Part shown: piece after piece, positions 52,592 through 64,000 of the stretch
How the letters are laid out: every line of letters begins with the position of its first letter
Position numbering within the stretch: the stretch's first letter is position 1
Origin: Mitragyna speciosa
Lineage: Eukaryota; Streptophyta; Magnoliopsida; Gentianales; Rubiaceae
Assembly: GCA_024721245.1 (NCBI GenBank)
Contig: CM045569.1
Span: 9,803,355-9,867,354, forward strand
Direction of reading: 5' to 3'
DNA: 64,000 bases
Notes under the pieces: model-generated
The model's input: only the letters and a program-made list of their open reading frames with translations
What the model was told of the DNA's origin: nothing
Database searches by the model: none
Made by a program: the position numbers and the translations under genes

Positions 52592-53434
52592 TGTACGCAA
52601 ATAAATTTTCATGTCTACAAAATTAACAAACAAGAAAAATGCAATAAATATATATAATTTAATATGAAAATCAAATGTTATAATCTTTATGAGGTCCTTT
52701 GATTCTTTTCTTTGAATTTGATTTTGAGGGCTTGAGCCTTGTTCTCAAATCGTCGTTGACTTCTTTAAATTTGGATATGGAGACTTGAAGAGAGGTTTGA
52801 CTTCTTCAGACTTGACTTCTTCAAACTTTGGACGTCGAAGACTTGAAGAATTTGAAAATCTTGATTGAAGACTTGAAGATCGTCTTGGTTGAAGATTCGG
52901 AGCTTTCACAGTGTCAAGAACTTCAGTATGATATGAGTATACGTCTGAATTTCTGTCTCTCCGTCTTTTCACTTAGGGGTGACCCCCTATTTATATAGTG
53001 TAGAATGGGAGAAAAATAAAGATTGTGATAACCCTAATCTTCATCTTGAAAATTTGAAAGGTGCGTCTTCTCATCTGTCTATCATTTTAAAGAAAATATA
53101 ACATATCTCATCTCTTTAATATTTAAAGAGATTTTCTGAATATCCCTTACCTTATCTCTTTATTTTATAATTTATTAATAAAGAGATAAATAAGCAATAA
53201 ATCCCTTAAATATGACATGGCGTACTTATTTGGCCAATTTTGAAAGACATATGGCATCATTTAGTTGGCCACACCACCTCATTTTGACACGTGAAATGTG
53301 ATCATCCATTAAAATAACCATTCATCCACATATGAATGACACATGGCAATATTTAATTTAACAATAAATATTCCAGTAGAGATAATTTATAGACAAATGG
53401 TAATTTATTTAAAATTAAAATTTCATTGTCTACA
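52592..53434 (-). repeat. Element E 3' LTR
   Basis: In plus orientation it begins TGTACGCAAATAAATTTTC and ends CATTGTCTACA. The first about 300 bases match 63,678-64,000. It contains degenerate GACTTGAAGA repeats. Confidence 0.88.
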
Positions 53435-53452
53435 AATGCCCCCTCGATACTT
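53435..53452 (-). promoter_or_regulatory. Element E polypurine tract
   Basis: The minus strand reads GTATCGAGGGGGCATT directly before the LTR start TGTAGACAATG. Confidence 0.8.
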
Positions 53453-56165
53453 GTTTATGAAAACCAAACATTTGAAGTGAGGCTTGAGTGACAAGTCTTG
53501 ATTTTCCATTGACTTAATTTTGCGTGGCATGATGATTTGGAAGCCACGGTCATAGGCTCATCTTCATTGTGGCTGAAAAGAACTAATGAATTTTAATTCA
53601 CATGGGCTTTCATTTCGTTTGATCATATAAGCTTTACATCAAAAGCCACTGATCAAATTAGTTTCCAAATATATCGAAATTTGACTTGTATGACCAATTC
53701 GGACAAAGGCATGCATATGGCGTCAGGTCTTCATCAATTTCCAAATCACTTCCCAATTGGATTTGAACTCAACCGCTAAGACAAACTTCCGAATCTCTTT
53801 TGGACTCCATAGCTAACACATCTTCAATTGAAGTCTTGCTTGTAATTTGATTTCCACACCGATCGGAGGAAGATTATTTCGGCAACCAAGCCAAGTAATC
53901 AAGAAATGGGCAAAAAATTAAAAGGAAGAATTAGATGCCCACTTCCTGATCAAATTTCAATATGGAACTAACTCCACCCCGGACAAACATGCGGACACCA
54001 CTAGCATATGCAATCTGAAACTTCAATGAGTCTATCACAATTAACAAATAATCATATGCTCACTTTGGTTTCCCACTTAACTTTGCAATTCACTCCCTTA
54101 AAATACTCGTTAAGAATTCCACATACAGTTGAATTCCAATTGCAAAAGACAATTGTTGACATCAATACGAATTCCACTTAATTTCGGGTGGATTCCTCTT
54201 TTATAAAAGGTGCACCTGTCTCAGATTTAAACCCACGATGTTCTCTATTTGCGCATCAAAGAGGAGGTCGATTTTTCTTTTTATGGCTTTGTTGCAAGAC
54301 AATTTTCCAACTTCACCACTGCTGTAAAATCTCAAGCCTTGTCACAAGCTTGCCGTTGCTGCTCACGTTGCTTTCGTCTTGCCGTCGATGCCAAGCCTCG
54401 AAGAATTTTGCCGAAATTACTAGCAATCTTTAAGAAGTCCCGTCACTCCGTTGATACACGCCAAAGCTGAAAAATTCGTAAAGCACGCATAATGTTCCTT
54501 GGTCAGAAATTCCACTGGATTATTGAAGTAGTTGACGGCTGAAGCTTTTAATAGATTCGTCTTCAACTTACGCAGCCATGACTTTAGCCTTTTCTTGTAG
54601 AATTCAATTCTTGCGCACATAATTTGAACCAGCCGAACATTTAACCCCATCCATGGCTGAGTTTTCATGGTTCTCGCTACTGGCATTTCAGAATTGGTTC
54701 TCTTTGACACAGCCAGGCCATCGCCAAAATAATCCGAAGACAACCCCTTCTTTTTTTCAGGTAAACAAAATAATAATAATGATGATGATGATGATTCTGC
54801 TGCTGATTTGTTTTTAACCAATCATGCATGAAAGACAATGATCAATCTTCTGGTGAGTCTCCCGAATGCCACATTTCTTTTCAAGATCATATCCATGTGC
54901 CAAGTTACACAATGCTCTCCATGAAGAATGACTTTGATGTTTTCATTCCCACTGCTCCAATCTCCGATAGAAGCACCTCGACCAAGCCCCCACGCCGTCG
55001 CGGCTGTACTTTGACTACTTTAGTTGAAGTCACGGAAAACTTTGACGAATTCCCAAATATTTTGAAGTCAATACTTTGGTCTTCATAGCTCGTCCGTGCA
55101 CGATCTTATGGTGCTCAATTAGACGAGTTCCACAATTCTTCAAGACTTCTTGTCATTGTTTTCCTCTTCTTCTTGTTTTTTTTTTTTTTTTTTTTTTCGT
55201 GCGTGCAGATTGTCATCCTATCAACAATTTCACCACAATGAGAAGTCAAAAGTGCTACACCGTCCCATGATGAAAAATGATGCCAAGTCACGCTTTATTT
55301 CTCAAATTTCAATCTTGAAAGAGCTACTTGAAGAGTTTCTCGACCCATGGAATCTTCATTGACTTGTGCACTTCTAATTTGGGATTTTCAATGATTCAAA
55401 GCCATCACTTCAGGATCTTCAATGACTTGGAGGCATTACTTTGGAATCTTCAATGACTGGGAGGCATCACTTTGATATCATCTTCGACTTGAAGGCATTA
55501 CTTCGGGATCTTTATCAACTTGGAGGCCATCACTTCAAAATCTTCCATGACTCCAAAGCATTATTTTGGGAACTTTATTGACTCAGAGGCCATCACTTTG
55601 GAATTTTTATTGACTTGGAAATCTTCATCAATTTAGTGGCGCTTTGGGATCTTCATTCACTTTGGGGAGCTTTCAATTTGATGATGAAGTTATCCAACTG
55701 CCTTCTTATCAGATGAAGTTGCAAAAGAGCTGCCAAAAGACTTCGATTTGAAACTTTGCCTCTTTTTTTTTTTTTTTTTTTGGAAAAGGATTTGGACTTG
55801 AAACATTTTTATTCAGGAAAAATGATTTGGTTTTGTGGGGTGTAACTAAACTTAGACGTTTCCTTGTAAACTGCCTACGTACCCCAAAAGAAAATCAAGT
55901 CACACGTAGTTCTTACCGTTCACAGTTTAGACTCATGCGGGTTAGGAGTACCCATTTGTTTATCACCTTAGACTTGGTAGAGTGTTTCAGTAGTTTATCC
56001 ACATGCTACATTATTAGTGATTACCATCCACAGTTTTAACTAATGCAGGTCAAGAGCAACGTATAGTTTAGGCTCGTGCGTCAAGGAGCATCTAGTTGTT
56101 TTATGCATAGTAACGCTTCAAATATTTGCTGTTGATGCGGCCAATCCTTAATCCGTCATCAGCAA
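53453..56165 (-). other. Element E region between integrase and 3' LTR
   Basis: No convincing gene. It has short composition-driven frames, poly-T runs near 55,176 and 55,758, and a tandem array of about 30-bp units (55,365-55,680). Such long 3' non-coding regions are common in Tat-lineage elements. Confidence 0.65.
55365..55680. repeat. About 30-bp tandem repeat in element E
   Basis: Eight to ten degenerate copies carry the wording TCTTCAATGACTTGGAGGCA followed by TTACTTTGGAA. Units differ by substitutions and small indels. Confidence 0.8.
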
Positions 56166-56217
56166 TCAATTTGTATGATCCACAAAAATACACTTCTTGG
56201 ACCATATATGGGCTCTC

Positions 56218-57171
56218 CTATTTTGAGACGAATTTTCTTTGACCACCATATGTGAGAATGATTGGCCTTCGAACAGCGAGCACCATCTCACCAACTTGAA
56301 AAGAGCGCGGCCAAACTCGTTTGTTGAACGTTTTAGCGAGGCGAGCTTGATAAAACTCAAGTCGTCGTTGGGCCTTTAATCTTTTCTCATCCAATGCTTC
56401 TAACTCCTCGAGGTGAAGGCGAGCATTGTCTTCTTCATTGAACCCTTCTTGGATAGCAATCCTTAATGAAGGTATTTGGCACTCAAGTGGAAGAATAGCC
56501 TCCACACCATCTACAAGCGAATATGGAGTTGCTTGGGTAGGAGTTCGAAAAGTGGGTTTGTATGCCCAAAGAGGTTCTCCAATCCTATGATGCCAGTCTC
56601 TTTTTGACTTGTCCATGATTTTCTTCAAAAAATTGCACAAAGTCTTGTTGAATGTCTTGGCAAGTCCATTTGCAGCAGCATAGTCCATTGAAGAATTGTA
56701 TTGCTTGAATTTAAATTTCTCACAAAGTTTATCCATTGCAGCATTGCAGAAAGGCTTGCCATTGTCAGTGATAATATACCGTGGGACCCCATAACGATAG
56801 ATAATATTCACCCGAATGAAGTCTACTACGTTCTCCTTTTTCACTTCCCTTAGTGCAGTTGCTTCAGCCCATTTTGAAAAATAATCTATTGCAGCCAAAA
56901 TGAAGACATGTCCACTAGAAGATTTTGGAAGTGGCCCAACTATATCCATTCCCCAAGCATCAAATGGCCAGGATGCAATAGTTGGATGCAATGGCTCAGG
57001 AGGTTGGTGGATAAAATTTGCATGGAATTGGCAGGCTTGACATCTCTTTGCATAGTCAATGTAGTCTTTCACCATTGTTGGCCAATAATAGCCCATCCTT
57101 TTGATGCGAAAGTGCAGTTTAGGGTCAAATTGGTGGGCTCCATATATTCCAGAGTGTGCTTCTTTTATCAC
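56218..57171 (-). pseudogene. Element E integrase, catalytic Glu lost
   Basis: A frame of 317 codons with HSGIYGAHQFDPKLHFRIKR and CQACQFH (zinc-finger part), WGMDIVGPLP (Asp), ITDNGKPF (Asp), then ANGLAKTFNK. Relatives have Glu where this has Lys after NGLA, so the D,D,E triad is incomplete. The C-terminal part (FNKRVWPRSFQVGEMVLAVR) is present. It is similar to Tat-lineage integrases that recognise element ends in the nucleus. This copy should be inactive even though its frame is open. Confidence 0.88.
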
Positions 57172-57330
57172 TTGAATAGCTTCATCTTCTCCAAGGCAAC
57201 GAAGAAATACTTCATCGAACGATCATTGATAAAGTGTATCTTTGTAATAGATAAAGCGAGGCGCTCGACGGCGGACATCAGTTCTTCTTTTTTGGATCTT
57301 CGGGTAGCTTCCCACAATTGAGATAATCAA

Positions 57331-58155
57331 TTATTGGTTGACACCAATTTCCTTTTTAACCTCATAAACTGTGACGACATGAGCACTTTGCCTCTTTTCG
57401 ATATCTGCTTCTTCAAAATGAGGAGGTACGACCCAACTTTGACATATGAAGATTTGAACTCGTTGATCTGACAATGTGAGTGTAGAAGCTAATTTTGCCA
57501 AGGAATCTGCTTGTTGATTCTCCTTTCTTGGGAGGTGTTCAATTGTCACATCACCTAACCACCCTATAAGTTGCCTTGCGTAATTGTAATATGGCACAAG
57601 TTTAGCTTTTTTGACTTCACATTCATCAAGGATTTGGTTAACCACTAATTTAGAATCACCATAGACTTTCAAATGCAGTTGCTTCATATCTACAGCCATT
57701 TCAAGACCAAGTATCAATGCTTGGTATCCTGCGACATTGTTCGAATATAGATTCTTTAAAGAAAAGGAACACAGCAAGACGTCTCCCTCAGAAGTAATGA
57801 AAACTACTCCAACTCCAACCCCTTCACGATGTGCAGTTCCATCAAAGTACATTGTCCTCGAAGGAAGAATTGCAACCATGAGCACGTCTTCATCAGGCAA
57901 TTCATCAGTTAACTCCCACTCAGCAGGTATACGGTGATCAGTTAGGAAATCAGTCAAAATTTGTCCTTTGACAACTTTAACAGGTATGTAAATAATCTCA
58001 AATTGTTGGAGTTGAAAGTACCACCTTGCTAGATGATCAAAAAGCACTAGTTTGGACATGACATACTTGATGAGATTTGCCTTGGATAGTAGACGAACAG
58101 TATGAGGTTGAAATAGTGTTTCAACTTCTGAATAGCAAATATAAGACTTAAACAT
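57331..58155 (-). pseudogene. Element E RNase H tail and archaeal-type second RNase H
   Basis: The first part (LLSKANLIKYVMSKLVLFDH, then LARWYFQLQQFEI, GQILTDFLTDH) is the end of the RT-linked RNase H. The second part is the extra RNase H of the Tat lineage: TMYFDGTAHREGVGVGVV (Asp), AGYQALILGLEMA, VYGDSKLVVNQI (Asp) and QQADSLAKLAS (Asp). The Glu normally found as AEYQAL is Gly here. This gives one lost catalytic residue in an otherwise open frame. Confidence 0.85.
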
Positions 58156-58299
58156 AACTTGTCAATGGGCGAATAATTCACCTCATTCGGCGTCATCATC
58201 CGACTTAAATAGTAGAGGCATTTTCTTTGCCATTTTTGTTCTCTTGAGTAAGCGATGCTCTTACTGATCGCTCTTGAGCAGCAATCTACAGAATTAATG

Positions 58300-59544
58300 A
58301 CTTGCCTTGGATAGGTGCAACCAACACTGGAGGTTTCATGAGGTAAGACTTAATGCTTTTGAAAGCATTGCTATATGTTTCGTCCCATTCAAACGGCACC
58401 CTTTTCTTCACTAGGCGACTAAAAGTTGACATTGTCCAACCAAATTGGAAATGAATCGTTGAATGTAAGCTAATTTTCCTTGCAAGCTCTTTAATTCATG
58501 AATGTTGCGAGGCCCAGGCATCTTTATAATGGCATCTATCTTGGATTGATCAATTTCAATCCCTTAATGACGCATAATGAAGGCAAGAAATTTTTCCAAA
58601 GTTACCCCAAAGGCACATTTTAAAGGATTCATCTTTAGTTGATATCTTCGTAACCGTTGAAAAACCATTTTAAGATCTTGAACATGATTATCACGGTTTT
58701 TTGACTTCACAACAAGATCATCAACATAGCACTCTACATTTTTTTGCAATACGTCATTGAAGATCTTTTGCATTGCTCTTTGGGATGTTGCTCCAACATT
58801 TTTCAAGTCAAAGGGCATAACTTTGTAGCAATATATGCCTTTAGGAGTGCAAAATGTAGTGAACTCTTCATCTTTTGACGCCATTCGTATTTGGTTGTAT
58901 CCAAAAGAGTCATCCAAGAAAGACAAAGCTTTATGTTCAATTGTAGCATCCACCATCAACTCGGTAATAGGAAATGGAAAATCATCTTTCGAACATGCCT
59001 CATTGAGATTGCGAAAATCAACACATACTCAAATTTGTCCATTCTTCTTTCTTACAGGGACAATGCTTAAAATCCACGTTGGGTATTTAACTTCTCGAAT
59101 GAATCCAACTTCAATTAGTTTGTTGACTTCTTTTTCAATTAACAGGACCAGCTCAAGGTGAAAACGCTTTTGCGTTTGTTTGACAGGCTTTGCTCTTTGC
59201 TTGATTGCTAAGTGATGAACAACCATCTTTGGATCTAAACCAGGCATCTCCTTGTACGTCCAAGCAAAAATATCTTTGTATTCATGCAATAAACTTACAT
59301 AAGTTTCCCTTTCACTTGATGATAACAACGCACTTGTGTAGATAGGGCGATGCTCATCACTTGTGCCAAGGTCAATCTCTTTCATTTCGTTGACTGTGGC
59401 TTTTACACCTTCTTCAAGTTCTGGCGAGGCATCTCCGATGTCTTCTTCCTCCAGTGACTCGCCAACAGTGATGTGGCCACATGATACTACGCTTTCCTCA
59501 TCCTCTTCTTTCGGTTCAACGTCGATGATGGTTTGCACTTTCAC
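58300..59544 (-). pseudogene. Element E reverse transcriptase, several stops
   Basis: The N-terminal linker and RT start lie in 59,544-59,029 (acidic linker, then HRPIYTSALLSS, FHLELVLLIEKEVNKLIEVG and FIREVKYPTWILSIVPVRKK). A TGA at about 59,031 cuts the frame just before VCVDFRNLNE. The next frame (58,959-58,564) holds the palm: ALSFLDDSFGYNQIRMA, VMPFDLKNVGATSQRAMQ and catalytic YVDDLVVKS. A stop then precedes GIEIDQSKIDAI. This is the Tat RT pattern. Confidence 0.88.
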
Positions 59545-60339
59545 ATTTAGTAGATCACCATGATGAATAAAAAAATTGGTAATCTTCTTCTTTGATCTCT
59601 CATTCTATTGTTGGGTTTTATTCCCTTTTATTTTGAAAACTTGTCTTCTTATCTAGGAAAGGTAAGTCTCCCATGAACTGGATGCTTTACTTTCTTATCT
59701 TTCAAACCAAGTCTTTCGAAAACGGAGGTGCGAGATGGCTTTATTTTCTAGTCTATCAAAGACAGATTTTCTTTCATTTGTGGGCGAAACTTCTTCTTTT
59801 ATGGTGACACAATGAGTGCTCGCCCTCCTAATTGCAATGTGTACTGGTGAAGGTGGTCTATAGCCTAGACCCCTCGAGAAACTGTCAATGGCATACCCCT
59901 TTTCTGTTAGCACCTTTTGGGTAGTCGTCAATTTATGAATCTTTTCTCCAGTGACTTCAGGAAAGAGCTTTCCAAAGTATTTACTTCATTGGGACTGTAA
60001 CCTGCTTTTGCGAGAAACTTGTATGCATTAGGATCAAAACCTTCCTTGGTTCGAGTGGTAGGCAATGGACGATGCTCCATTTCGAGCCCCTATTTTGATC
60101 GAATGAATCCTTCAAGTGGTGCTTCTTTTTGTTTGACTGCTTCAATCTTGGTGAGAGGAACAGTGAGCTCCTTTAGTCCGTCACTCTTATCAAGAGAAGA
60201 TTGGTCATCCTTTCCCTTTTGACTTAGAGTCATGCTGCAAGACTTGTGCCTTGGATTCTTGAGCTTTTTCCACTTTTGACTCTTTTTGGTTTGCATCAAT
60301 TTGTAGGTAAAAATTTTGCATCAGCAAAATAGGACTTCA

Positions 60340-60720
60340 GCTTTCGGTGAAGGGCCTATCATCAACAATCACCTTTTTGGTCACACTATCACGGTAATAC
60401 TTAAAACATTAATGAAGAGTTGACTGGCACAACACCATTCTCGTGGATCCTATGGCCTTCCCAAAAGCATATTGTAAGATGTTTTGATATTGATAATATG
60501 GAAGAGAGCACTTGAAGATAGATTGCCTATCAACAACTCAAGTCTTATTATGCCGATTGCTCTTTGCCCCCCTAGGTTGAATCCTTAGATCATGAGATGA
60601 CTTTGTGAGAGTTCATCACTTGTGATCTCAAGCTCGTTCATGGCGCGCATTGACATGATATTTACTGCAGATCCACCATCAAGAAATATCCTATTCATTT
60701 TCTATTCACGTGCATAGCCA
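60340..60720 (-). pseudogene. Element E protease remnant
   Basis: Minus reading shows the active-site region R.FLDGGSAVNIMSMRAMNE and downstream LLGRPWIHE-like sequence, interrupted by several stops and frame changes. It joins gag-side ORFs (60,702-61,270) upstream. Confidence 0.65.
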
Positions 60721-61615
60721 TTCACGAACAAGGGTCGATTGTGAGATCTCGAGCCAAATAACAAATCTTCATCATCGAAAGCAATTATTGATGCATATTT
60801 GGCAGATACCTTTGTTGTTATCTCGAGATTTTTCTCGAATTCAGCATCACCTTGTTCTATATGCAAATTTTCTAAATTGACAACATTGCAAGAACAAGAA
60901 TCATCCAGTGGAGAAGAAGATGATGCATTGCCTTCAAGCATGACTTTTTTTTTTTTAGTGGAATAATAGACTAAGTAGTCGTATTTTCTAGAAGGTTCCC
61001 TGAGTCGACTAACAGAAGGATCTTTAGCTTCAAGCAGTTCTTCCATTCCCTTTTGATTTCGCGACTTCTTTTTGCTTGCCTTTTTTTTCTTACTGCTTCA
61101 TCATCCTCGTACCATGCATTAAAGGCTGCTTGCCCGCATGAGTCACAATCACACAATGAATCAAAATACTTGTGATTGCCATTACTGAAAGAGTAAACAA
61201 GGTTTTCATTTTTATCAAAATGGTCAATTGAAACCTTTTTAAGTGGTTTCCATTGTTGGACTGTACTCATTTTGGTGTTGTCATCTGTGGAGTTTTGCCA
61301 ATGTATCAGATTTTTCTTTTCAATAATTATTGCAATTGCCTTTTTTCCTAGTGTTTCAACAGCAATGGAGATTTCTTATTCGAACTAATCACTAAGTTAA
61401 TCATCTTGGGGATCTTCACAGTTGATAGTGTGACAAGATGCAAAATCACCACCACTTAGGAATCCCTTAGGCATGAATTCTCTCAAAGTGATGGGGCATC
61501 TAGTCTTCTGAAATGTTGCTTCTTTGGGAGAAGTTCGAGCCAAGTTTGATCCCTTTGACATTTTGACTGGATTATTCTTTCTAACAATTTTAACTCTTAG
61601 CGGTGGTTCATCTCT

Positions 61616-63600
61616 TTACTTTTTGCGTTTATGTTCCCTTCTTCGTGTAACAAGAATCCAATTTCTGTCATCTTTATCCTCATCGACTTCCCTTGAGGCA
61701 TCATCGCTTTTGAGGCATTCTTCAACTTTCTCTTTTGACTTGTTAGGAGAAATGTTGCCCCCAAATGTAATGGGATTAAAATCCCCAAACTCAATCACGA
61801 ACATTGGCATTACCTCGCAAGCTATTTTTGAAAGATGCAGTGCATCATTTGTCAAGGAACCCACCATGACGGAAGTCTGGTTTACGCTTGCTTTGTCTTT
61901 TTCAAGCAAAATTTTTAATTGACGAGCCAACTTCATGACTTTATCCTTAAAGATGAAACATTTGGTAAGAGGATGGCCTACCAAATGGTGGTAGCAGCAG
62001 TAGTTTGGATCATCCACTCGTGTAGCCTCCTCTGGTCGCTTCATTTCAAGAAGTTCAACGAGTTTTGCTTTACAAAGATCATCAAATATGCCCTGCAAAT
62101 CGGAATCAAGAAAAGAATATTCTTTTTCTTGCAATTCCTTTAATGTTGGCCTTCTTCTTGCTTTATCTTTTGGGGAATCTACTTTTTTAATCATTTTTTT
62201 GCTTGTATTGGTAGCTATCTTGACAAGTGCCACGTTTGTCGCCATCGACTCTTTGTTACCAGATTTTGGAGAAAGCTTGCCCCCTTTCTTGATTTCTTAT
62301 TTTGTCGAGTAACTTGGTTTGGCAAACCATTTTGTGCATTAGCAGCAATACTCAGTTCCATGTCGTGGGTGCGAGTTGTTAATTGCTGAAAAGTGCTAGG
62401 ACGGATTCCTTGCCGGATGTAGCATAGATCCCAGTGCATTCTTTCGATACACAATTCTAGTGCAGAGACCTTAGAGAGCCTATCCTTGCAATTTAGACTC
62501 AAGCTCCTCTATCTATTGATGTAATCCACTACAAGTTTATCTTTCTATTGGCGAGCATTAGTCAGTTCCAGCATACCGACAGTTCGTTGAGTGCTATTGA
62601 AACGGTTGAGAAACTCATTTTCTAGTTATTCCCAACTATTGATAGATCCCGTTTCAAGATTGGTGTACCACTCGAATGCATTGCCCTTCACAGATTAGAC
62701 AAATTGCTTAACTAAGTGGATATCATATGTTCTCGCGTTGTTGCATGTCTCGACGAAATGCGCCACATATCACTTTGGGTTTCCTTTGCTGTTAAATTGC
62801 TGAAACTTGGGAGGTTGATATCCAGCAGGTATCGTAAGGTTGTTGATCCTTGTGGAATATGGCTTGGTGTAGGCGAGACTTGAATTTGCCCCACCTTCAT
62901 ATTTTACCTTTATCACGTTTTCGAGGAACCCCTTTAGTTGATCAACAGAGATCATCCCTTCAGTAGTTACAGGCACTTCCTTCATGTTCTCTTGTTGTTT
63001 CGACGAGGTTTCGCCTTCAACTTGGCCAAGGGGTGCCTTGGAACCTATTTAATTTCCTTCAGGCGTGCCATCCTTTTGGCTCACAAGTTGAGCAATGGCA
63101 ACATCTTGATCTTTAATATGCTTCATCATTACTTCCATCATTTCAGTCAAGTTTGAGACTTGTTCCTCTAGATTTGAAGTCTGCGTCATCATGGCAGGCA
63201 TCACAGAAGAGGTAGTGGAGGTAGAATCTTCGAGAGAGAGAGACTCTGATTGAGCGGTCTCTTGAGAAGATGCAAATCCACAACTTGACAGGCAGTCATC
63301 TTGTGTCAGGACTTTAGTGTCGCGGCCAACTTTGAGCATTGGAAGAGGCTTCTCCTTTGGAGTATCAGTGCCTTTGAATCCCACCATAAGAGGAGAAAAT
63401 TTGATTGGTGTCAAAAGACGAGTAGGAATTGATGTAGACTGAGCCTCCACATTACTTTTGGTGAGGGCTTTCGTTATACTCCTTGTTTTTGGACTACTAA
63501 TTTGTAGATCTACACTAAAGCATGCGGCATCAACAGTAAATTTGGACAGATTAGCATCCTTTGAATGAGCAGCCATAGATTTGTCGTTCTTTGGAGCCAT
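61616..63600 (-). pseudogene. Element E gag, broken into segments
   Basis: The ATG complement is at 63,598-63,600 (MAPKNDKSMAAHSKDANLSK). The first segment stops near 63,049. The capsid region follows in pieces: KGFLENVIKVKYEGGANSSL, then IPAGYQPPKFQQFNSKGNPK (62,985-62,770) and SLNCKDRLSKVSALELCIER with THDMELSIAA (62,502-62,215). The last part (62,245-61,616) has a zinc-finger-like CCYHHLVGHPLTKCFIFKDK. This is the Tat-type gag order. Single stop codons between pieces look like point mutations. Confidence 0.85.
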
Positions 63601-63677
63601 CAATGGATTTCTCTAGATAATTATACGAAGAAAAGAGATGAAAGACAGAGGTGGTCCCACTAGGCATGCTAAAAATT

Positions 63678-64000
63678 TGTACACAATAAAATTTCGTGTC
63701 TGCAAAATTAACAACAAGAAAAATGCGACAAATATATAAAATTTAATATAATGATCAAAGGTTACAATCTCTGTAGGGTCCTTCGATTCTTTTCTTTATA
63801 TTTAGATTCAAGGGCCTAAGGCTTGTTCTTGAATCGACGTTGACTCTTTCAAATTTAGATATAGAGACTTGAAAAGAGGCTTGACTTATTTAAACTTGAC
63901 TTCTTCAAACTTTGGATGTCGAAGGCTTGAAGAATTTGAAGATCTTGATTAAAGACTTGAAAACCTTCTTGCTTGAAGACTCAGAGCTTTCACAGTGTCA
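63678..64000 (-). repeat. Element E 5' LTR, partial
   Basis: In plus orientation it starts TGTACACAATAAAATTTCG and matches 52,592-52,910. It continues beyond the window, so neither the full LTR nor the second TSD copy can be checked. Confidence 0.85.

Larger units (their letters stand above)
52592..64000 (-). mobile_element. Element E: Tat-lineage Ty3 element, decayed, partial in window
   Basis: The 3' LTR is at 52,592-53,434 and the 5' LTR begins at 63,678 and runs off the window. Between them, on minus, are gag (63,600 down to about 61,600), protease (about 60,700-60,350), RT (59,544-58,300), RNase H and archaeal-type RNase H (58,155-57,331) and integrase (57,171-56,218). About 2.8 kb of non-coding DNA lies before the 3' LTR. 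The second RNase H places it in the Tat lineage. Many stops and lost catalytic residues make it defective. Confidence 0.9.

Noticed and set aside
54188..55362. Cluster of 60-130-codon frames on both strands in the element E 3' region
   Set aside because: Overlapping on both strands, no recognisable domain and rich in low-complexity runs; not supportable as genes.

Overview
This window is plant nuclear DNA: AT-rich, with long non-coding stretches, nested LTR retrotransposons and disease-resistance (NLR) genes. The N-terminal domain of the NLRs is of the R1 / late-blight-resistance type, a family best known from Solanaceae and other asterids. A eudicot, probably an asterid, is therefore the best guess; the species cannot be read from the sequence. 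I see no bacterial genes, CRISPR array, rRNA or tRNA gene.

The core is a large inverted duplication. About 1-17,860 (left arm) is the reverse complement of about 21,500-37,876 (right arm) once two unrelated transposon insertions are removed. Each arm carries one full-length R1-type NLR followed by an isolated LRR fragment of a second paralogue. The two full NLRs are divergent, with about 4 kb between their start codons. The right copy (21,696-26,423) is an uninterrupted 1,575-codon gene with an unusual Ser/Pro-rich tandem-repeat expansion near its N-terminus. The left copy (13,253-17,662, minus) has the same architecture but two single-base frame breaks. The spacer holds a truncated NLR N-terminal fragment (20,376). 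Two more degenerate N-terminal fragments lie at 51,503 and 52,393. All five N-termini share a conserved upstream block that ends at the ATG.

Five LTR retrotransposons occupy more than half of the window. A (1,613-11,016) is a Tekay/Del-like Ty3 chromovirus with a C-terminal chromodomain, inserted in the left LRR fragment (TSD CTTCC). B (28,306-35,935) is a non-autonomous Athila-like element with two ORFs and a tRNA-Asp-type primer site (TSD ATATT). C (39,151-50,676) is a decayed Tat-lineage Ty3 element carrying a spliced antisense gene. D (42,941-46,784, minus) is a gag-protease-only element nested inside C. E (52,592 to beyond 64,000, minus) is a decayed Tat-lineage element inserted in the last NLR fragment. 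A short 5'-truncated LINE tail (38,244-38,503) and a 126-bp tRNA-derived SINE (51,132-51,257) both keep their target-site duplications.

Taken together, the window records an NLR cluster that duplicated, inverted and was then split by transposons after the two arms separated. The intact NLR at 21,696 is the only clearly functional host gene. The other NLR copies are pseudogenes or fragments, and none of the retroelements appears able to move on its own.
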